Numbered from the stretch's first letter, positions 15,626-23,945 are shown. The stretch is 39,015 bases of DNA from Bacillota bacterium (GCA_023424995.1 JAFADH010000113.1:1-39015); one strand, 5' to 3'. Notes: generated by a model from the sequence alone, not told the origin. Made by a program: numbers and translations.

Positions 15626-16450
15626 TTATGCTCCCTTTCGTATCTTTTCAAGAGTTCGTTTTTTCTTATTCAGTAATTGGTACGACAAGCAGATCGGCCG
15701 GCCGGAAGTACTGTCGATTACAATATTTGCATCGATCTCATAGACCTTGCTTAACACTTCCCGGGTCATAATGGCGCCCGGTGTTCCGGCATCTATAATC
15801 TTACCGTCCTTCATGGCTATGATGCAGTCTGCAAACTTTGCAGCCAGATTTAAGTCATGGAGTACCATTACGATGGTGCAGCCGTGCTGCTTGTTCAGAT
15901 CATCCAGCAGCTCAAGAATCTCCAGCTGATATGCCATATCCAGATAGGTCGTAGGCTCATCCAGCAGAATAATATCGGTCTGCTGAGCCAGTGCCATGGC
16001 GATCCACACACGCTGCCTCTGTCCTCCGGACAGATTACGGACCTCCTGATGGCGGATCTCCTCAAGATTGGTAGCCTGGATTGCCCAGTTGATAATATTC
16101 CTATCCTCTTCCTTCAGCCTGCCCAGTCCCTTCTGATAGGGAAATCTTCCGTAAGAGATCAGTTCCTCCACCGTTAATCCGTCCGGTGCGATAGGTGATT
16201 GGGGCAGAATCGCCATCCTTGTGGCTAATTCCCTGGTAGACATGGCATGTATGTCCTTGCCCTCCAGGTATACGGCTCCGCGCTTCTGCTGAAGGATTCT
16301 GCCTATGGTCTTTAATAACGTAGATTTGCCGCAGCCATTGGGTCCGATGATGGTTGTTACTTTTCCCATCGGTATCTCAATGCTAAGGTCCTCAATCACA
16401 ACCTTATCACTATATGCCACATCAATATGGTCTATATTTATATCTTTCAT
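15626..16450 (-). CDS. FecE/FhuC-type ABC transporter ATPase
   Basis: A 274-residue protein from ATG 16450, which has GGAGG seven bases upstream; the longer frame from 16633 has no ribosome site. The motifs are complete: Walker A GPNGCGKSTLL, Q-loop ILPQSP, signature LSGGQRQR, Walker B ILLDEPTTYLDM and H-loop VLHDLNLA. The sequence is of the ferric-siderophore/haem/B12 import class, so it should drive uptake through the two permeases encoded just upstream. A 124-bp gap to the permease gene holds no visible terminator. Confidence 0.95.
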   Translation of the reverse strand: MKDINIDHIDVAYSDKVVIEDLSIEIPMGKVTTIIGPNGCGKSTLLKTIGRILQQKRGAVYLEGKDIHAMSTRELATRMAILPQSPIAPDGLTVEELISYGRFPYQKGLGRLKEEDRNIINWAIQATNLEEIRHQEVRNLSGGQRQRVWIAMALAQQTDIILLDEPTTYLDMAYQLEILELLDDLNKQHGCTIVMVLHDLNLAAKFADCIIAMKDGKIIDAGTPGAIMTREVLSKVYEIDANIVIDSTSGRPICLSYQLLNKKKRTLEKIRKGA

Positions 16451-16574
16451 AACAAATCCTCCGTTTTGTCCGGTAACCCTGTGAAAATTCCGTATGATTC
16501 CATATGTTAATTGATCCCTTTGAACTTTCCTGCAGCAGTTTGCATTATCCGTACTGCCTGATATCCCTTCCCGT

Positions 16575-17597
16575 TTATTTCGAATTAACCGATTTCCTGC
16601 TGCTGATAAGCAGGAACAGAAAATATGGTGCACCCAGTATGGAGACCACGATTCCCGTGGGAATCTCCGAGGGCTCTATGACGGTCCTTGCTATGGTATC
16701 CGATAACAGTAACAACAGGGCGCCCAGTATGGCACATGCAGGTATCAGCACCGTATGCCTGGAGCCTACCAGCTTTCTTGCCAGATGGGGAGCGATAAGA
16801 CCCACGAAGTTAAAGCTGCCGCTCACCGCCACACAGGCTGCCGCCAATGCTATGGCTGTAAACAGAAGTGTCCTCTTATCCTTACCCACAGACACTCCCA
16901 GGCCGCAGGCGATCTCATCTCCCATGGTGAGTACATCCATTTTCTTAGCCATAATGCACAGAATTAATATGCCGGCCACAATCCATGGGAATAAGGCCAT
17001 TACGAATTTCCAATTGGCACTCCAGATACTGCCTGATTGCCACTTTGCCAGGAATTCATGCTGGGTATCGTCGAGCTTGATTATGATCAGAGTCATAACC
17101 GCATTAATCCCCGCCTGGATGGCAATACCGTTAAGTACCAGCCGGATCGGCTGGATTCCGTTGATCCGGTCGGCTGAAAGCCGGTAGATGATACCGCCTG
17201 TCAGTGCCGCTCCGAACAGGGCGAAGACCGGCAGGGCAAAGACGGACAGAAAAGACAATGCGGAGCTGTTCATTACAATAAATATGATTACAACAATTCC
17301 TGCTCCCGCATTGATGCCCAGTAAGCCCGGATCAGCCAGAGGGTTCCTGGATATCCCCTGAAGTACGCAGCCGGACAGGGCAAAACCCATTCCAACCAGG
17401 GCCGCCAGCAGGATTCTCGGCAATCGGAACTGTAACACCACCAACTGTTCCCTGGCTGTTCCGCCTCCTGTGAGAATCCGCAGCATATCGGGAAAATTAA
17501 TTCTGGTAAAGCCTGCATTCAGGCTGAGATAGAAGATGACCGGAAGGAGGAGGACAAGAACAATTATTATTAATCGCTTCTTTCTATTAATTCTCAT
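16575..17597 (-). CDS. FecCD-family iron-compound ABC permease (second subunit)
   Basis: A 340-residue integral membrane protein with about ten hydrophobic segments, of FecCD/BtuC type. Hallmarks are RLPRILLAALVGMGFALSGC near residue 58, NPLADPGLLGINAGAG and GLIAPHLARKLVG near 270. Its ATG overlaps the stop of the upstream permease by four bases (ATGA), so the two are translationally coupled and likely form a heterodimeric channel. The family carries ferric siderophores, haem or cobalamin; sequence alone does not say which. Confidence 0.94.
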   Translation of the reverse strand: MRINRKKRLIIIVLVLLLPVIFYLSLNAGFTRINFPDMLRILTGGGTAREQLVVLQFRLPRILLAALVGMGFALSGCVLQGISRNPLADPGLLGINAGAGIVVIIFIVMNSSALSFLSVFALPVFALFGAALTGGIIYRLSADRINGIQPIRLVLNGIAIQAGINAVMTLIIIKLDDTQHEFLAKWQSGSIWSANWKFVMALFPWIVAGILILCIMAKKMDVLTMGDEIACGLGVSVGKDKRTLLFTAIALAAACVAVSGSFNFVGLIAPHLARKLVGSRHTVLIPACAILGALLLLLSDTIARTVIEPSEIPTGIVVSILGAPYFLFLLISSRKSVNSK

Positions 17598-18619
17598 CTT
17601 GCCTCCTTTCTTGCGAAGTACAGGAAAACCGGTACTCCCAGTAAGGATATGATTGCTCCCAGAGGCAATTCCACCGGCGGCTGGAAGGTCTTGGCTCCCA
17701 GGTCCGCCGCCACCAGAAGAACCGCTCCCAGAACGGCACTAATGGGTATGATCAGACGGTAATCCGCTCCTACCAGGAATCTGGAGAGATGCGGTACTAC
17801 AATTCCTACGAAGGAGATCATTCCTGCCAGGGCAACCGAGCTTCCTGCCAATAATACCACCAATACCGTACCGATCAGTTTTACTCCTCCGGTTTTAACT
17901 CCCAGACCCGTAGCAACCTCTTCTCCCATGCTTAATATGGTGACTTTCCGGGAGATAATAAAGGCTGCCAGCATTGCCGCCAGCATGAAAGGCATAGCGA
18001 TCATAATCTGCCGCCAGCTGGTTCCGGATACACTGCCCATGGTCCAGAAGAATAAGTTCTGGGATATCTTGCCCATAATCGATATCCCCTGGCTTAACGC
18101 AGAGAACAGCGTGCTCACCGTAGCCCCGGCTAACACCAGCTTCAGCGGGCTGTTTGCGCCCGGTATGAGACTGCTGATGGTATATACGGCTGCAGCGCCG
18201 AAGGCTGCCCCGAAGAAGGTGATGAAGATAATATTCGTATAACTTAATTTGCTTAAATAGGCCAGACAGATTGCCAGTGCCAGACCTGCTCCCGAGCTTA
18301 ACCCCATAAGACCCGAGTCCGCCATGGGATTCCTGGTCATGCCCTGCATCAGCGCTCCGGAGATGGCTAAGGCGCTGCCTACCAGGGCTGCCGATACCAC
18401 TCTCGGCACTCTCATGTCCAATACCAGGAGATGCTTCGAGTTCTCCTTATCAAATTTTAAAAATGCGTCCAGGACCTCAGAATAGGGGAGGTTTGCCGCT
18501 CCTTTCGTTATAGAGACCAGCATCAGTACCGCCAGAAGCGCTAATCCCGTTATGAGAACATACCAGAAGATATTCCACCGGTTTTTCTCTCTTATATTAT
18601 TTATTATCTTATTACTCAT
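17594..18619 (-). CDS. FecCD-family iron-compound ABC permease (first subunit)
   Basis: A 341-residue membrane protein. ATG 18619 is chosen because GAGGAG lies nine bases upstream; an in-frame TTG at 18640 would lie before that site. FecCD landmarks are MRVPRVVSAALVGSALAISG, NPMADSGLMGLSSGAG and GIVVPHLSRFLVG. It is paired with the next gene by a four-base overlap. Between this gene and the binding-protein gene lies a large hairpin, which may lower permease expression relative to the binding protein. Confidence 0.94.
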   Translation of the reverse strand: MSNKIINNIREKNRWNIFWYVLITGLALLAVLMLVSITKGAANLPYSEVLDAFLKFDKENSKHLLVLDMRVPRVVSAALVGSALAISGALMQGMTRNPMADSGLMGLSSGAGLALAICLAYLSKLSYTNIIFITFFGAAFGAAAVYTISSLIPGANSPLKLVLAGATVSTLFSALSQGISIMGKISQNLFFWTMGSVSGTSWRQIMIAMPFMLAAMLAAFIISRKVTILSMGEEVATGLGVKTGGVKLIGTVLVVLLAGSSVALAGMISFVGIVVPHLSRFLVGADYRLIIPISAVLGAVLLVAADLGAKTFQPPVELPLGAIISLLGVPVFLYFARKEAR

Positions 18620-18650
18620 TCCTATAGCTCCTCTGGCCAATAGTGATACA

Positions 18651-18708
18651 ATATCCCCCTTGGGGAATTTTCCGCGGGGTACACAGGAAAATTACATAAG
18701 GGGGATAT
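18651..18708 (-). other. Large intercistronic hairpin between binding-protein and permease genes
   Basis: Outer arms 18651-18661 (ATATCCCCCTT) and 18698-18708 pair over 11 bp. Inner arms 18666-18673 (AATTTTCC) and 18686-18693 pair over 8 bp around a 12-nt loop. There is no T-run after the stem on the minus strand. This is the form expected of an mRNA-stabilising or attenuating element that raises the binding protein over the permease. Confidence 0.65.
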
Positions 18709-18762
18709 CCTTAACGAAACTGATTTATCATCATACGTAATGATGATCCTATCGTCCTTTGA

Positions 18763-19845
18763 CTATTGATTTTCTAATAATGTGTCCGTAATAAAGTTAA
18801 CGGTATATACTGTGGATAATGCGCTTGCCGCGTGTCCGGAGCCGTCCAGGCGGTAAAAATGTCCGTCCTTCACTGCCTTCAGGGACTGCCATACGCTATT
18901 CTCATTCAGACCATCCAATAACGCTTCACTGCCATCGAACACATTTACAAATATGTAATCCGGATTCATGGCTACCAGAGCTTCCATAGACACCTGAATA
19001 TAGGTCTCTTCCGTAGGATAGCCTTCGGGAACATTGAGACCCAGGCCGGTTTCCTTATCATACAGGTCAGGACGGTATGCACAGTAATATCTGTCCTCAC
19101 CCATAATGGACATGAGGATGATTGTCTTGCCATCATACCTTTCCTGAAGCTTTGTTCTGGACTCCGCTAATTTAGCATCAACCTCTGCAATGACCTCTTC
19201 TGCCTTCTGCTCCCTGCCTACTACCTTGGCGATCTCTCTTAAGGCAAATCTCCAGTCCATCTTAACCTTTTCACCGAATACCGCCACCGGTGCGATCTTC
19301 TCATAATTCTCCACATTGACACTGTTGACGTCTGCGACCTGCTCCAGGATAAGATCGGGCTCCAGGGATGCAAGAAGCTCAAGATTCACCTCGGTATCAC
19401 CCAGGTTAACATATTCTCCAAGGTCAACTCCCTGAAGAGCATCCCACTCAGCCGCATATTTTTCTGCATATGTAGTTGCGATGGGCTGGATACCAAGCAT
19501 CAGCAGGGTCTCCCAGTGGGGCAGATAGCTGATGGAAATTTTGACGGGTTCCTTCTCAAGTACCACCTCACGGCCTGCCATATCAACATAGGTACGCGGA
19601 TATACCGGTGCTTCCGCGGTATCCTGGGTATCATCCGGCTCAGGTGCCTGTGTAGCTTCCGCCGGAGTGTCTTCGCCTTGTGTATCTTCTGCCTGGGTAT
19701 CTCCTGAACCGGCTGCTGAGTCAGGTGCCGTAGTTGCAGACTGTCCATCCGTACCGTTAGTGTCTGCCGCTTCCTTATTCCCGCATCCTATAAGTGAAAA
19801 TGCCATAACGGCTATTATGGATAACAGAACGATAAGTCTTTTCAT
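18763..19845 (-). CDS. Iron-siderophore-type ABC transporter substrate-binding lipoprotein
   Basis: A 360-residue protein from ATG 19845, with GGAGG about nine bases upstream. The signal peptide ends in a lipobox, FSLIGC, with Cys21 as the lipidated residue. An acidic Thr/Glu/Ala/Asp-rich linker runs to about residue 80. The rest is a class III binding fold: YVDMAGREVVLEKEP, the line SYLPHWETLLMLGIQPIATT, and LLASLEPDLILEQ. This is the FecB/BtuF/FhuD-like layout. It is the first transport gene after the Fur-like site and should capture the iron chelate outside the membrane for the FecCD/FecE proteins. The ligand is not predictable from sequence. Confidence 0.94.
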   Translation of the reverse strand: MKRLIVLLSIIAVMAFSLIGCGNKEAADTNGTDGQSATTAPDSAAGSGDTQAEDTQGEDTPAEATQAPEPDDTQDTAEAPVYPRTYVDMAGREVVLEKEPVKISISYLPHWETLLMLGIQPIATTYAEKYAAEWDALQGVDLGEYVNLGDTEVNLELLASLEPDLILEQVADVNSVNVENYEKIAPVAVFGEKVKMDWRFALREIAKVVGREQKAEEVIAEVDAKLAESRTKLQERYDGKTIILMSIMGEDRYYCAYRPDLYDKETGLGLNVPEGYPTEETYIQVSMEALVAMNPDYIFVNVFDGSEALLDGLNENSVWQSLKAVKDGHFYRLDGSGHAASALSTVYTVNFITDTLLENQ

Positions 19846-19869
19846 GATGTTTTCCTCCATATATGATTT

Positions 19870-19884
19870 TGATATTCATTATCA
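19870..19884 (-). promoter_or_regulatory. Fur-box-like operator upstream of the iron transport genes
   Basis: On the minus strand TGATAAT-G-AATATCA matches the 7-1-7 Fur consensus TGATAAT-N-ATTATCA at 13 of the 14 fixed bases. It lies 24 bp before the binding-protein ATG, between that gene and the AraC gene. Confidence 0.7.
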
Positions 19885-19890
19885 TTTGAC

Positions 19891-19905
19891 GATAAAGACT
19901 TTATC
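19891..19905. promoter_or_regulatory. Second 7-1-7 palindrome beside the Fur-like site
   Basis: GATAAAG-A-CTTTATC is a perfect 7-1-7 inverted repeat six bases from the Fur-like box. It has the same geometry but other half-sites, so it may bind a second Fur-family protein or another dimeric regulator. An AraC protein usually prefers direct repeats, so that link is less likely. Confidence 0.5.
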
Positions 19906-19945
19906 ATACATGCAGATTTTATTACATAGCATTTTTTCTAAATCA

Positions 19946-20779
19946 TCATGAATTTTTTACGAATTCCTCGCGGAACAGACTTGGTGAAAGACCTGTATAC
20001 TTTTTAAATATACGGCTGAATTGGAAGGCATCCTCGTAACCGACCATTTTAGCGACATCAGTGATCGAATAATCCCAGTTTGCCAGTATCTCTTTGGCAT
20101 TATTGATAATACACTGAGTTATGTACCTCTTCGGACACATCCCCATTACCTTATGGAACAGGTAATTAAAACGCTTACTGTCCATGTGGAATTTCTCGGC
20201 AAGGCTGAATATTGTCATATTCTTATCAATATGAGCATGAATATAGGCAACTACATGATGTATCAGCTCTTCATCGCTATCCATCTGATTCAACTGCGCG
20301 GCTTGCAGAATAACTTCAATCAGTGAATATAACAGCACCTTGCTCCTGTAGCTGTTTAATATATTACCGCCTTTCTGGGACGATTGGAGCTGTCTGACCA
20401 GGGAATGTATCTGTGCATTCTGTCCTGCTCCGATACTCCAGGCATGATACAGATTATCCAGAAAAGCCTTTTCCTCTTCACCTCCAAGCACCCGGTAATG
20501 CAATACGATATACTCCCACTCAGAATCACCTATGACTTTTTTGCTTAGGCTCATCTGCGCTCCGGCATGCAGTATCACACCCTCCTGCAGGTCACAAGTC
20601 TGCGTATTAAGGGAGAACTCCGCCCTTCCCCGGATCGGTATAACTATTCCGCAGATATCCTTGCCGGTTGTTTGATTCCTGGCAAATGAGCCGGAAGGAA
20701 TCTTCATATGATAAATATCAATATATTCCAGATTTGCCTTCTCATAGCAGCTCACAAGCTTATTTAAATCAGTATCCAT
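19946..20779 (-). CDS. AraC-family transcriptional regulator
   Basis: A 277-residue protein from ATG 20779, with AAGGAG five bases upstream. The N-terminal part (about 20-150) looks like a cupin-type sensor domain. The C-terminal hundred residues carry two helix-turn-helix units: IFSLAEKFHMDSKRFNYLFH and then ITDVAKMVGYEDAFQFSRIF, followed by KKYTGLSPSLFREEF, the family's end signature. It lies directly upstream of the iron-transport genes on the same strand with no terminator visible in the 100-bp gap. Such neighbours are often ligand-responsive activators of siderophore uptake (Btr of B. subtilis is an example). The sensed ligand is unknown. Confidence 0.92.
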   Translation of the reverse strand: MDTDLNKLVSCYEKANLEYIDIYHMKIPSGSFARNQTTGKDICGIVIPIRGRAEFSLNTQTCDLQEGVILHAGAQMSLSKKVIGDSEWEYIVLHYRVLGGEEEKAFLDNLYHAWSIGAGQNAQIHSLVRQLQSSQKGGNILNSYRSKVLLYSLIEVILQAAQLNQMDSDEELIHHVVAYIHAHIDKNMTIFSLAEKFHMDSKRFNYLFHKVMGMCPKRYITQCIINNAKEILANWDYSITDVAKMVGYEDAFQFSRIFKKYTGLSPSLFREEFVKNS

Positions 20780-20795
20780 TGAAGCTCCTTTCCCT

Positions 20796-20822
20796 GAGCT
20801 ATCCGCCGCAGGCAGATAGCTC
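20796..20822 (-). other. Leader hairpin before the AraC gene
   Basis: GAGCTATC (20796-20803) and GATAGCTC (20815-20822) form an 8-bp stem that ends just before the ribosome site of the regulator gene. It could modulate translation, but nothing else supports this. Confidence 0.3.
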
Positions 20823-20895
20823 CATGAAACCCGGAGCATTCATAATTCGTGTTCCAACAATGTCCGGATTCCATGGATACCAAAGGCTTATAACA

Positions 20896-22611
20896 TTAAC
20901 TTACCTTAAATACTTCATCCTCCATCAATCTGCTTAACTTAATCTGCGCATCCTCCATGCTGCTGCCCTTAACTCCGAAGTAGAACTTTATCTTAGGCTC
21001 TGTCCCGGAGGGTCTGACAGCACACCAGGCATTATCATTCAGATCAAAATAAAGAACGTCGGATTCCGGAAGTCCGGCAGGTGCAACTTCACCGGTCGTC
21101 ATATCCGTAACGGTACCTCCCTGATAATCCCTGACCTTCAATACCTTATAGCCGCCTGCATTCTTCGGGGGATTTTTACGGTATCCGCTCATGATTTCCT
21201 TGATCTTCTCCATGCCTGTAATACCCTTTAAGGTCACGGATACCAGATCTTCCTTGAAATAGCCATATTTCCTGTAGATATTATTCATCTGCTCATACAG
21301 GGAGATTCCCTTGGATTTATAGTAAGCTGCAGCCTCGCACAGACACATAACGGCAACTACCGCATCCTTATCCCTGGCATGGGTCCCCACCAGACAGCCG
21401 TAGCTTTCTTCATAGCCGAAAATATATTCATTGGAGCCGGTCTGCTCGAAGAGCTTGATCTGCTCGCCGATGTATTTGAAACCGGTTAATACTTCAATAA
21501 GCCTTGCGTTATAGTGCTCTGCGATCAGATCGGAGATATTCCCGGATACGATGGTTTTAATTAAGGCCGCATTCTTCGGAAGGGTTCCGTTCTCTGCCTT
21601 CTGTGAGAATTCATATTCCGCAATCAAGGCACCGGTCATATTGCCGTTAAAGAGAACGAATTCCCCTTCGGCATTCCGTACCATGATACCCAGACGATCC
21701 GCATCCGGGTCTGTTGCAAGAATCAGGTCTGCGCCCACCTCCTGCGCCAGCTTCTGCGCCAGTGCGAACACCTTGGGATCTTCCGGATTCGGATATCCTA
21801 CGGTCGAGAATTCGGAATCGGGAAGCTCCTGTTCCGGAACCACATATACATTCTCAAAGCCTAACTCCTTAAGAATTCTTCTTACGGGAAGATTACCGGT
21901 GCCATGCAGGGGAGTGTATACGATCTTGATCCTCTTTCCCTCTTCGCTGACAGGGTTTACCACCAGCTTTTTAAGTGCTGCCATGTATTTATCATCAATT
22001 TCTTTGCCAATAATGGTTAAAAGCCCCTGTGCCAGGGCTTCTTCCTTCTCTATGGTCTTCGCGGCTGCAAAATCATGGATCGCATTGACCTCACTGATAA
22101 TCTCCGCATCCCTGGGATAAGTTATCTGGGCGCCGTCCTCCCAGTATACCTTATAGCCGTTATATTCCGGCGGGTTATGGCTTGCCGTAATGACAATTCC
22201 TGCGATACAGCCCAGTTCCCTTAATGCAAAGGACAGCTCCGGTGTCGGTCTCAGCGTCTCGAACAGATAGGCGCGGATTCCGTTGGCAGCCAGGCATAAT
22301 GCGGAATCCAGTGCAAATTCCGGGGACATTCTTCTGGAATCGTATGCAATTGCCACGCCCTTCTTCTCTCCGCCCTGCTTCTTTATTGTATTGGCAAGAC
22401 CCTGAGTGGCACGCCGAACCGTATATAAATTCATGCGGTTGACACCGGCTCCCAGGATACCCCGAAGTCCGCCGGTACCAAATTCCAGGTCCTTATAAAA
22501 CCGTTCCTTAATCTCTGTATCATTTCCTTTAAGTGCAGCCAGCTCTGCTCTGGTTGCTTCGTCAAAATATGGGTTAGACAGCCATTCTTCATATTTCTTT
22601 AAGTATTCCAT
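20896..22611 (-). CDS. pgcA: Alpha-phosphoglucomutase/phosphomannomutase
   Basis: A 571-residue phosphohexomutase from ATG 22611; a longer frame from 22677 lacks a ribosome site. It interconverts glucose-1-phosphate and glucose-6-phosphate (or the mannose forms), feeding cell-envelope sugar nucleotides. The family's four sites are visible: FGTGGLRG at the N-terminus, the phosphoserine loop TASHNPPEYNGYK (Ser144), the metal loop DPDADRLGI, the sugar loop GYEESYG and the phosphate-binding RPSGTEPKIKFYFG near the end. The length matches PgcA of Bacillus. It has its own promoter and no operon partner. Confidence 0.94.
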   Translation of the reverse strand: MEYLKKYEEWLSNPYFDEATRAELAALKGNDTEIKERFYKDLEFGTGGLRGILGAGVNRMNLYTVRRATQGLANTIKKQGGEKKGVAIAYDSRRMSPEFALDSALCLAANGIRAYLFETLRPTPELSFALRELGCIAGIVITASHNPPEYNGYKVYWEDGAQITYPRDAEIISEVNAIHDFAAAKTIEKEEALAQGLLTIIGKEIDDKYMAALKKLVVNPVSEEGKRIKIVYTPLHGTGNLPVRRILKELGFENVYVVPEQELPDSEFSTVGYPNPEDPKVFALAQKLAQEVGADLILATDPDADRLGIMVRNAEGEFVLFNGNMTGALIAEYEFSQKAENGTLPKNAALIKTIVSGNISDLIAEHYNARLIEVLTGFKYIGEQIKLFEQTGSNEYIFGYEESYGCLVGTHARDKDAVVAVMCLCEAAAYYKSKGISLYEQMNNIYRKYGYFKEDLVSVTLKGITGMEKIKEIMSGYRKNPPKNAGGYKVLKVRDYQGGTVTDMTTGEVAPAGLPESDVLYFDLNDNAWCAVRPSGTEPKIKFYFGVKGSSMEDAQIKLSRLMEDEVFKVS

Positions 22612-22718
22612 GCTTGTAATCTCATCCTTTCTAACAATGTTCCTATGCTGCTTTCTATGTTGAATACGGTTATTCATTCATAATCTGCGCATAATCATGC
22701 TTCACGATATTCAGTAAC

Positions 22719-22747
22719 ATGATACAATGCTTTGTTTTATAATGCAA
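22719..22747 (-). promoter_or_regulatory. SigA-type promoter of the phosphoglucomutase gene
   Basis: On the minus strand TTGCAT (22742-22747), a 17-bp spacer and TATCAT (22719-22724) lie about 108 bp before the ATG. The -10 matches five of six bases. Confidence 0.5.
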
Positions 22748-22824
22748 CCTTTTTCATAGGATTCATTATATGATTATAATGAAAATTTATTATCTTTGTA
22801 ATGTCTTTGGGTGTTTCCATGAGA

Positions 22825-22851
22825 ACAAATATATTACGTAAACATAAGATA
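22825..22851 (+). promoter_or_regulatory. SigK-like (mother-cell) promoter of the collagen-like gene
   Basis: AC (22825-22826), 16 bases, then CATAAGATA (22843-22851) fits the SigK pattern AC-N16/17-CATANNNTA known from B. subtilis. It lies 60 bp before the ATG. The pattern has few fixed bases, so a chance match in AT-rich DNA is possible. The type of gene downstream makes it more credible. Confidence 0.45.
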
Positions 22852-22910
22852 TTTTAGGTAGACTTATTTACCTGATTTCCGATATTTCAAAATATATGGG
22901 AGGTTTGGAT

Positions 22911-23846
22911 ATGAACTATTTTAATAAGAACAATAAAGAGGAAAATCCTTTTGATTCCTGGTTTTATTGCTATAAAGGAACTCCGGGACCGACAGGACCA
23001 ACAGGTCCTTGTGGGCCAGCAGGGCCGAAAGGTCCTCAGGGGCCGGAAGGTCCAACAGGTCCCCAGGGACCAGCAGGTCCAAAAGGTCCTCAGGGGCCGG
23101 AAGGTCCGAAAGGTCCCCAGGGACCGGAAGGTCCAACAGGTCCTTGTGGGCCAGCAGGTCCAAAAGGTCCTCAGGGGCCGGAAGGGCCAACAGGTCCTTG
23201 TGGGCCGCCAGGATCAAAAGGTCCTCAGGGGCCGGAAGGGCCAAAAGGACCGATGGGACCTCAAGGGCCACCCTGCGCCTCACCGGAAGATACGTTTTTT
23301 ACTATTGAGACTCAAAGCGGCGATGCTGCCAAGGTGCTTTTTATGGACACCTTGAGGTTCGAATCTGACGATATCGATATATCGATCCCCTCACAGACAC
23401 CGCCAACACTACGGTTTGAATTAAATGGAGGCTCCTTATCGGGACAGGGAGCTCAGGTGCAATTAACCAACTTTGCGGCGGGAATCATTCCGGATGGAGA
23501 AGCAGTACCATTTAATGAAACTATTATCAGCTATGCAGGTGTATTTTACGACTCTTGCGAGAATGCATTTATTATTAACGAGCCCGGACTCTATTATGTA
23601 TCATGGTGGGTAGCAACTGACGGAGCTGAAGCCTGTACCTTTGTACGGTTTACCGTTAATGCAAACACCGACAGAGCTTCCGGTATATCTCCCATAGTAA
23701 CAGGGCAGGTTAGCGGCTTTTCGTTCTTTGATACTTTTCTCGGTATGAAAGTACGCTTAATTAATACAACCGGAGCTAATGTTAATACGGCTAATGTACC
23801 TGTTCAGGCCAGCATGTCGGTTATCAAGGTTGGTAATTTATTATAG
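22911..23846 (+). CDS. Collagen-like, BclA-type exosporium/spore-surface protein
   Basis: A 311-residue protein from ATG 22911 (GGGAGG seven bases upstream; the ATG at 22896 lies before that site). Residues 1-22 are a short Asn/Lys-rich head without a signal peptide. Residues 23-121 are 33 Gly-X-Y triplets, mostly GPK, GPQ, GPE, GPT and GPA, with one GSK. Residues 122-311 form a beta-rich C-terminal domain (TFFTIETQSGDAAK, ETIISYAGVFYDSCEN, EPGLYYVSWWVAT) like the C1q/TNF-type tip of BclA-family exosporium filaments, which trimerises. Three triplets are GPC, giving cysteines inside the collagen stalk. Without a signal peptide, assembly from the mother cell onto the spore is likely. It is single, divergent from pgcA, and ends at a terminator. 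Confidence 0.88.
   Translation: MNYFNKNNKEENPFDSWFYCYKGTPGPTGPTGPCGPAGPKGPQGPEGPTGPQGPAGPKGPQGPEGPKGPQGPEGPTGPCGPAGPKGPQGPEGPTGPCGPPGSKGPQGPEGPKGPMGPQGPPCASPEDTFFTIETQSGDAAKVLFMDTLRFESDDIDISIPSQTPPTLRFELNGGSLSGQGAQVQLTNFAAGIIPDGEAVPFNETIISYAGVFYDSCENAFIINEPGLYYVSWWVATDGAEACTFVRFTVNANTDRASGISPIVTGQVSGFSFFDTFLGMKVRLINTTGANVNTANVPVQASMSVIKVGNLL
22977..23273 (+). repeat. DNA repeat tract encoding the Gly-X-Y stalk
   Basis: Thirty-three 9-bp codon triplets with higher-order copies of 45-54 bp (GPK-GPQ-GPE-GPT/K blocks). The low complexity keeps all forward frames and one reverse frame open, which creates false ORFs. The tract can expand or shrink by slippage and recombination. Confidence 0.9.
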
Positions 23847-23903
23847 ACAGGGTAATCCTGACAAGGCTGTCATTTATTGAAGATCCATAAGATAAAACAG
23901 CAA

Positions 23904-23945
23904 CCCCTCCACAGAATTCTGTATTTCTTTGGAGGGGCTATTGTT
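23904..23945 (+). terminator. Intrinsic terminator after the collagen-like gene
   Basis: CCCCTCCA (23904-23911) pairs with TGGAGGGG (23930-23937). CAA/TTG flanks extend it. The loop holds the palindrome CAGAATTCTG. A weak T-rich tail follows. Confidence 0.65.

Noticed and set aside
16451..16633. N-terminal extension of the FecE-like ATPase
   Set aside because: The extra 61 residues lack family similarity and a ribosome site, whereas ATG 16450 has GGAGG at proper spacing.
22921..23355. Several overlapping ORFs in other frames and on the minus strand (up to 134 codons)
   Set aside because: They are artefacts of the Gly-X-Y repeat tract, which leaves other frames free of stops.
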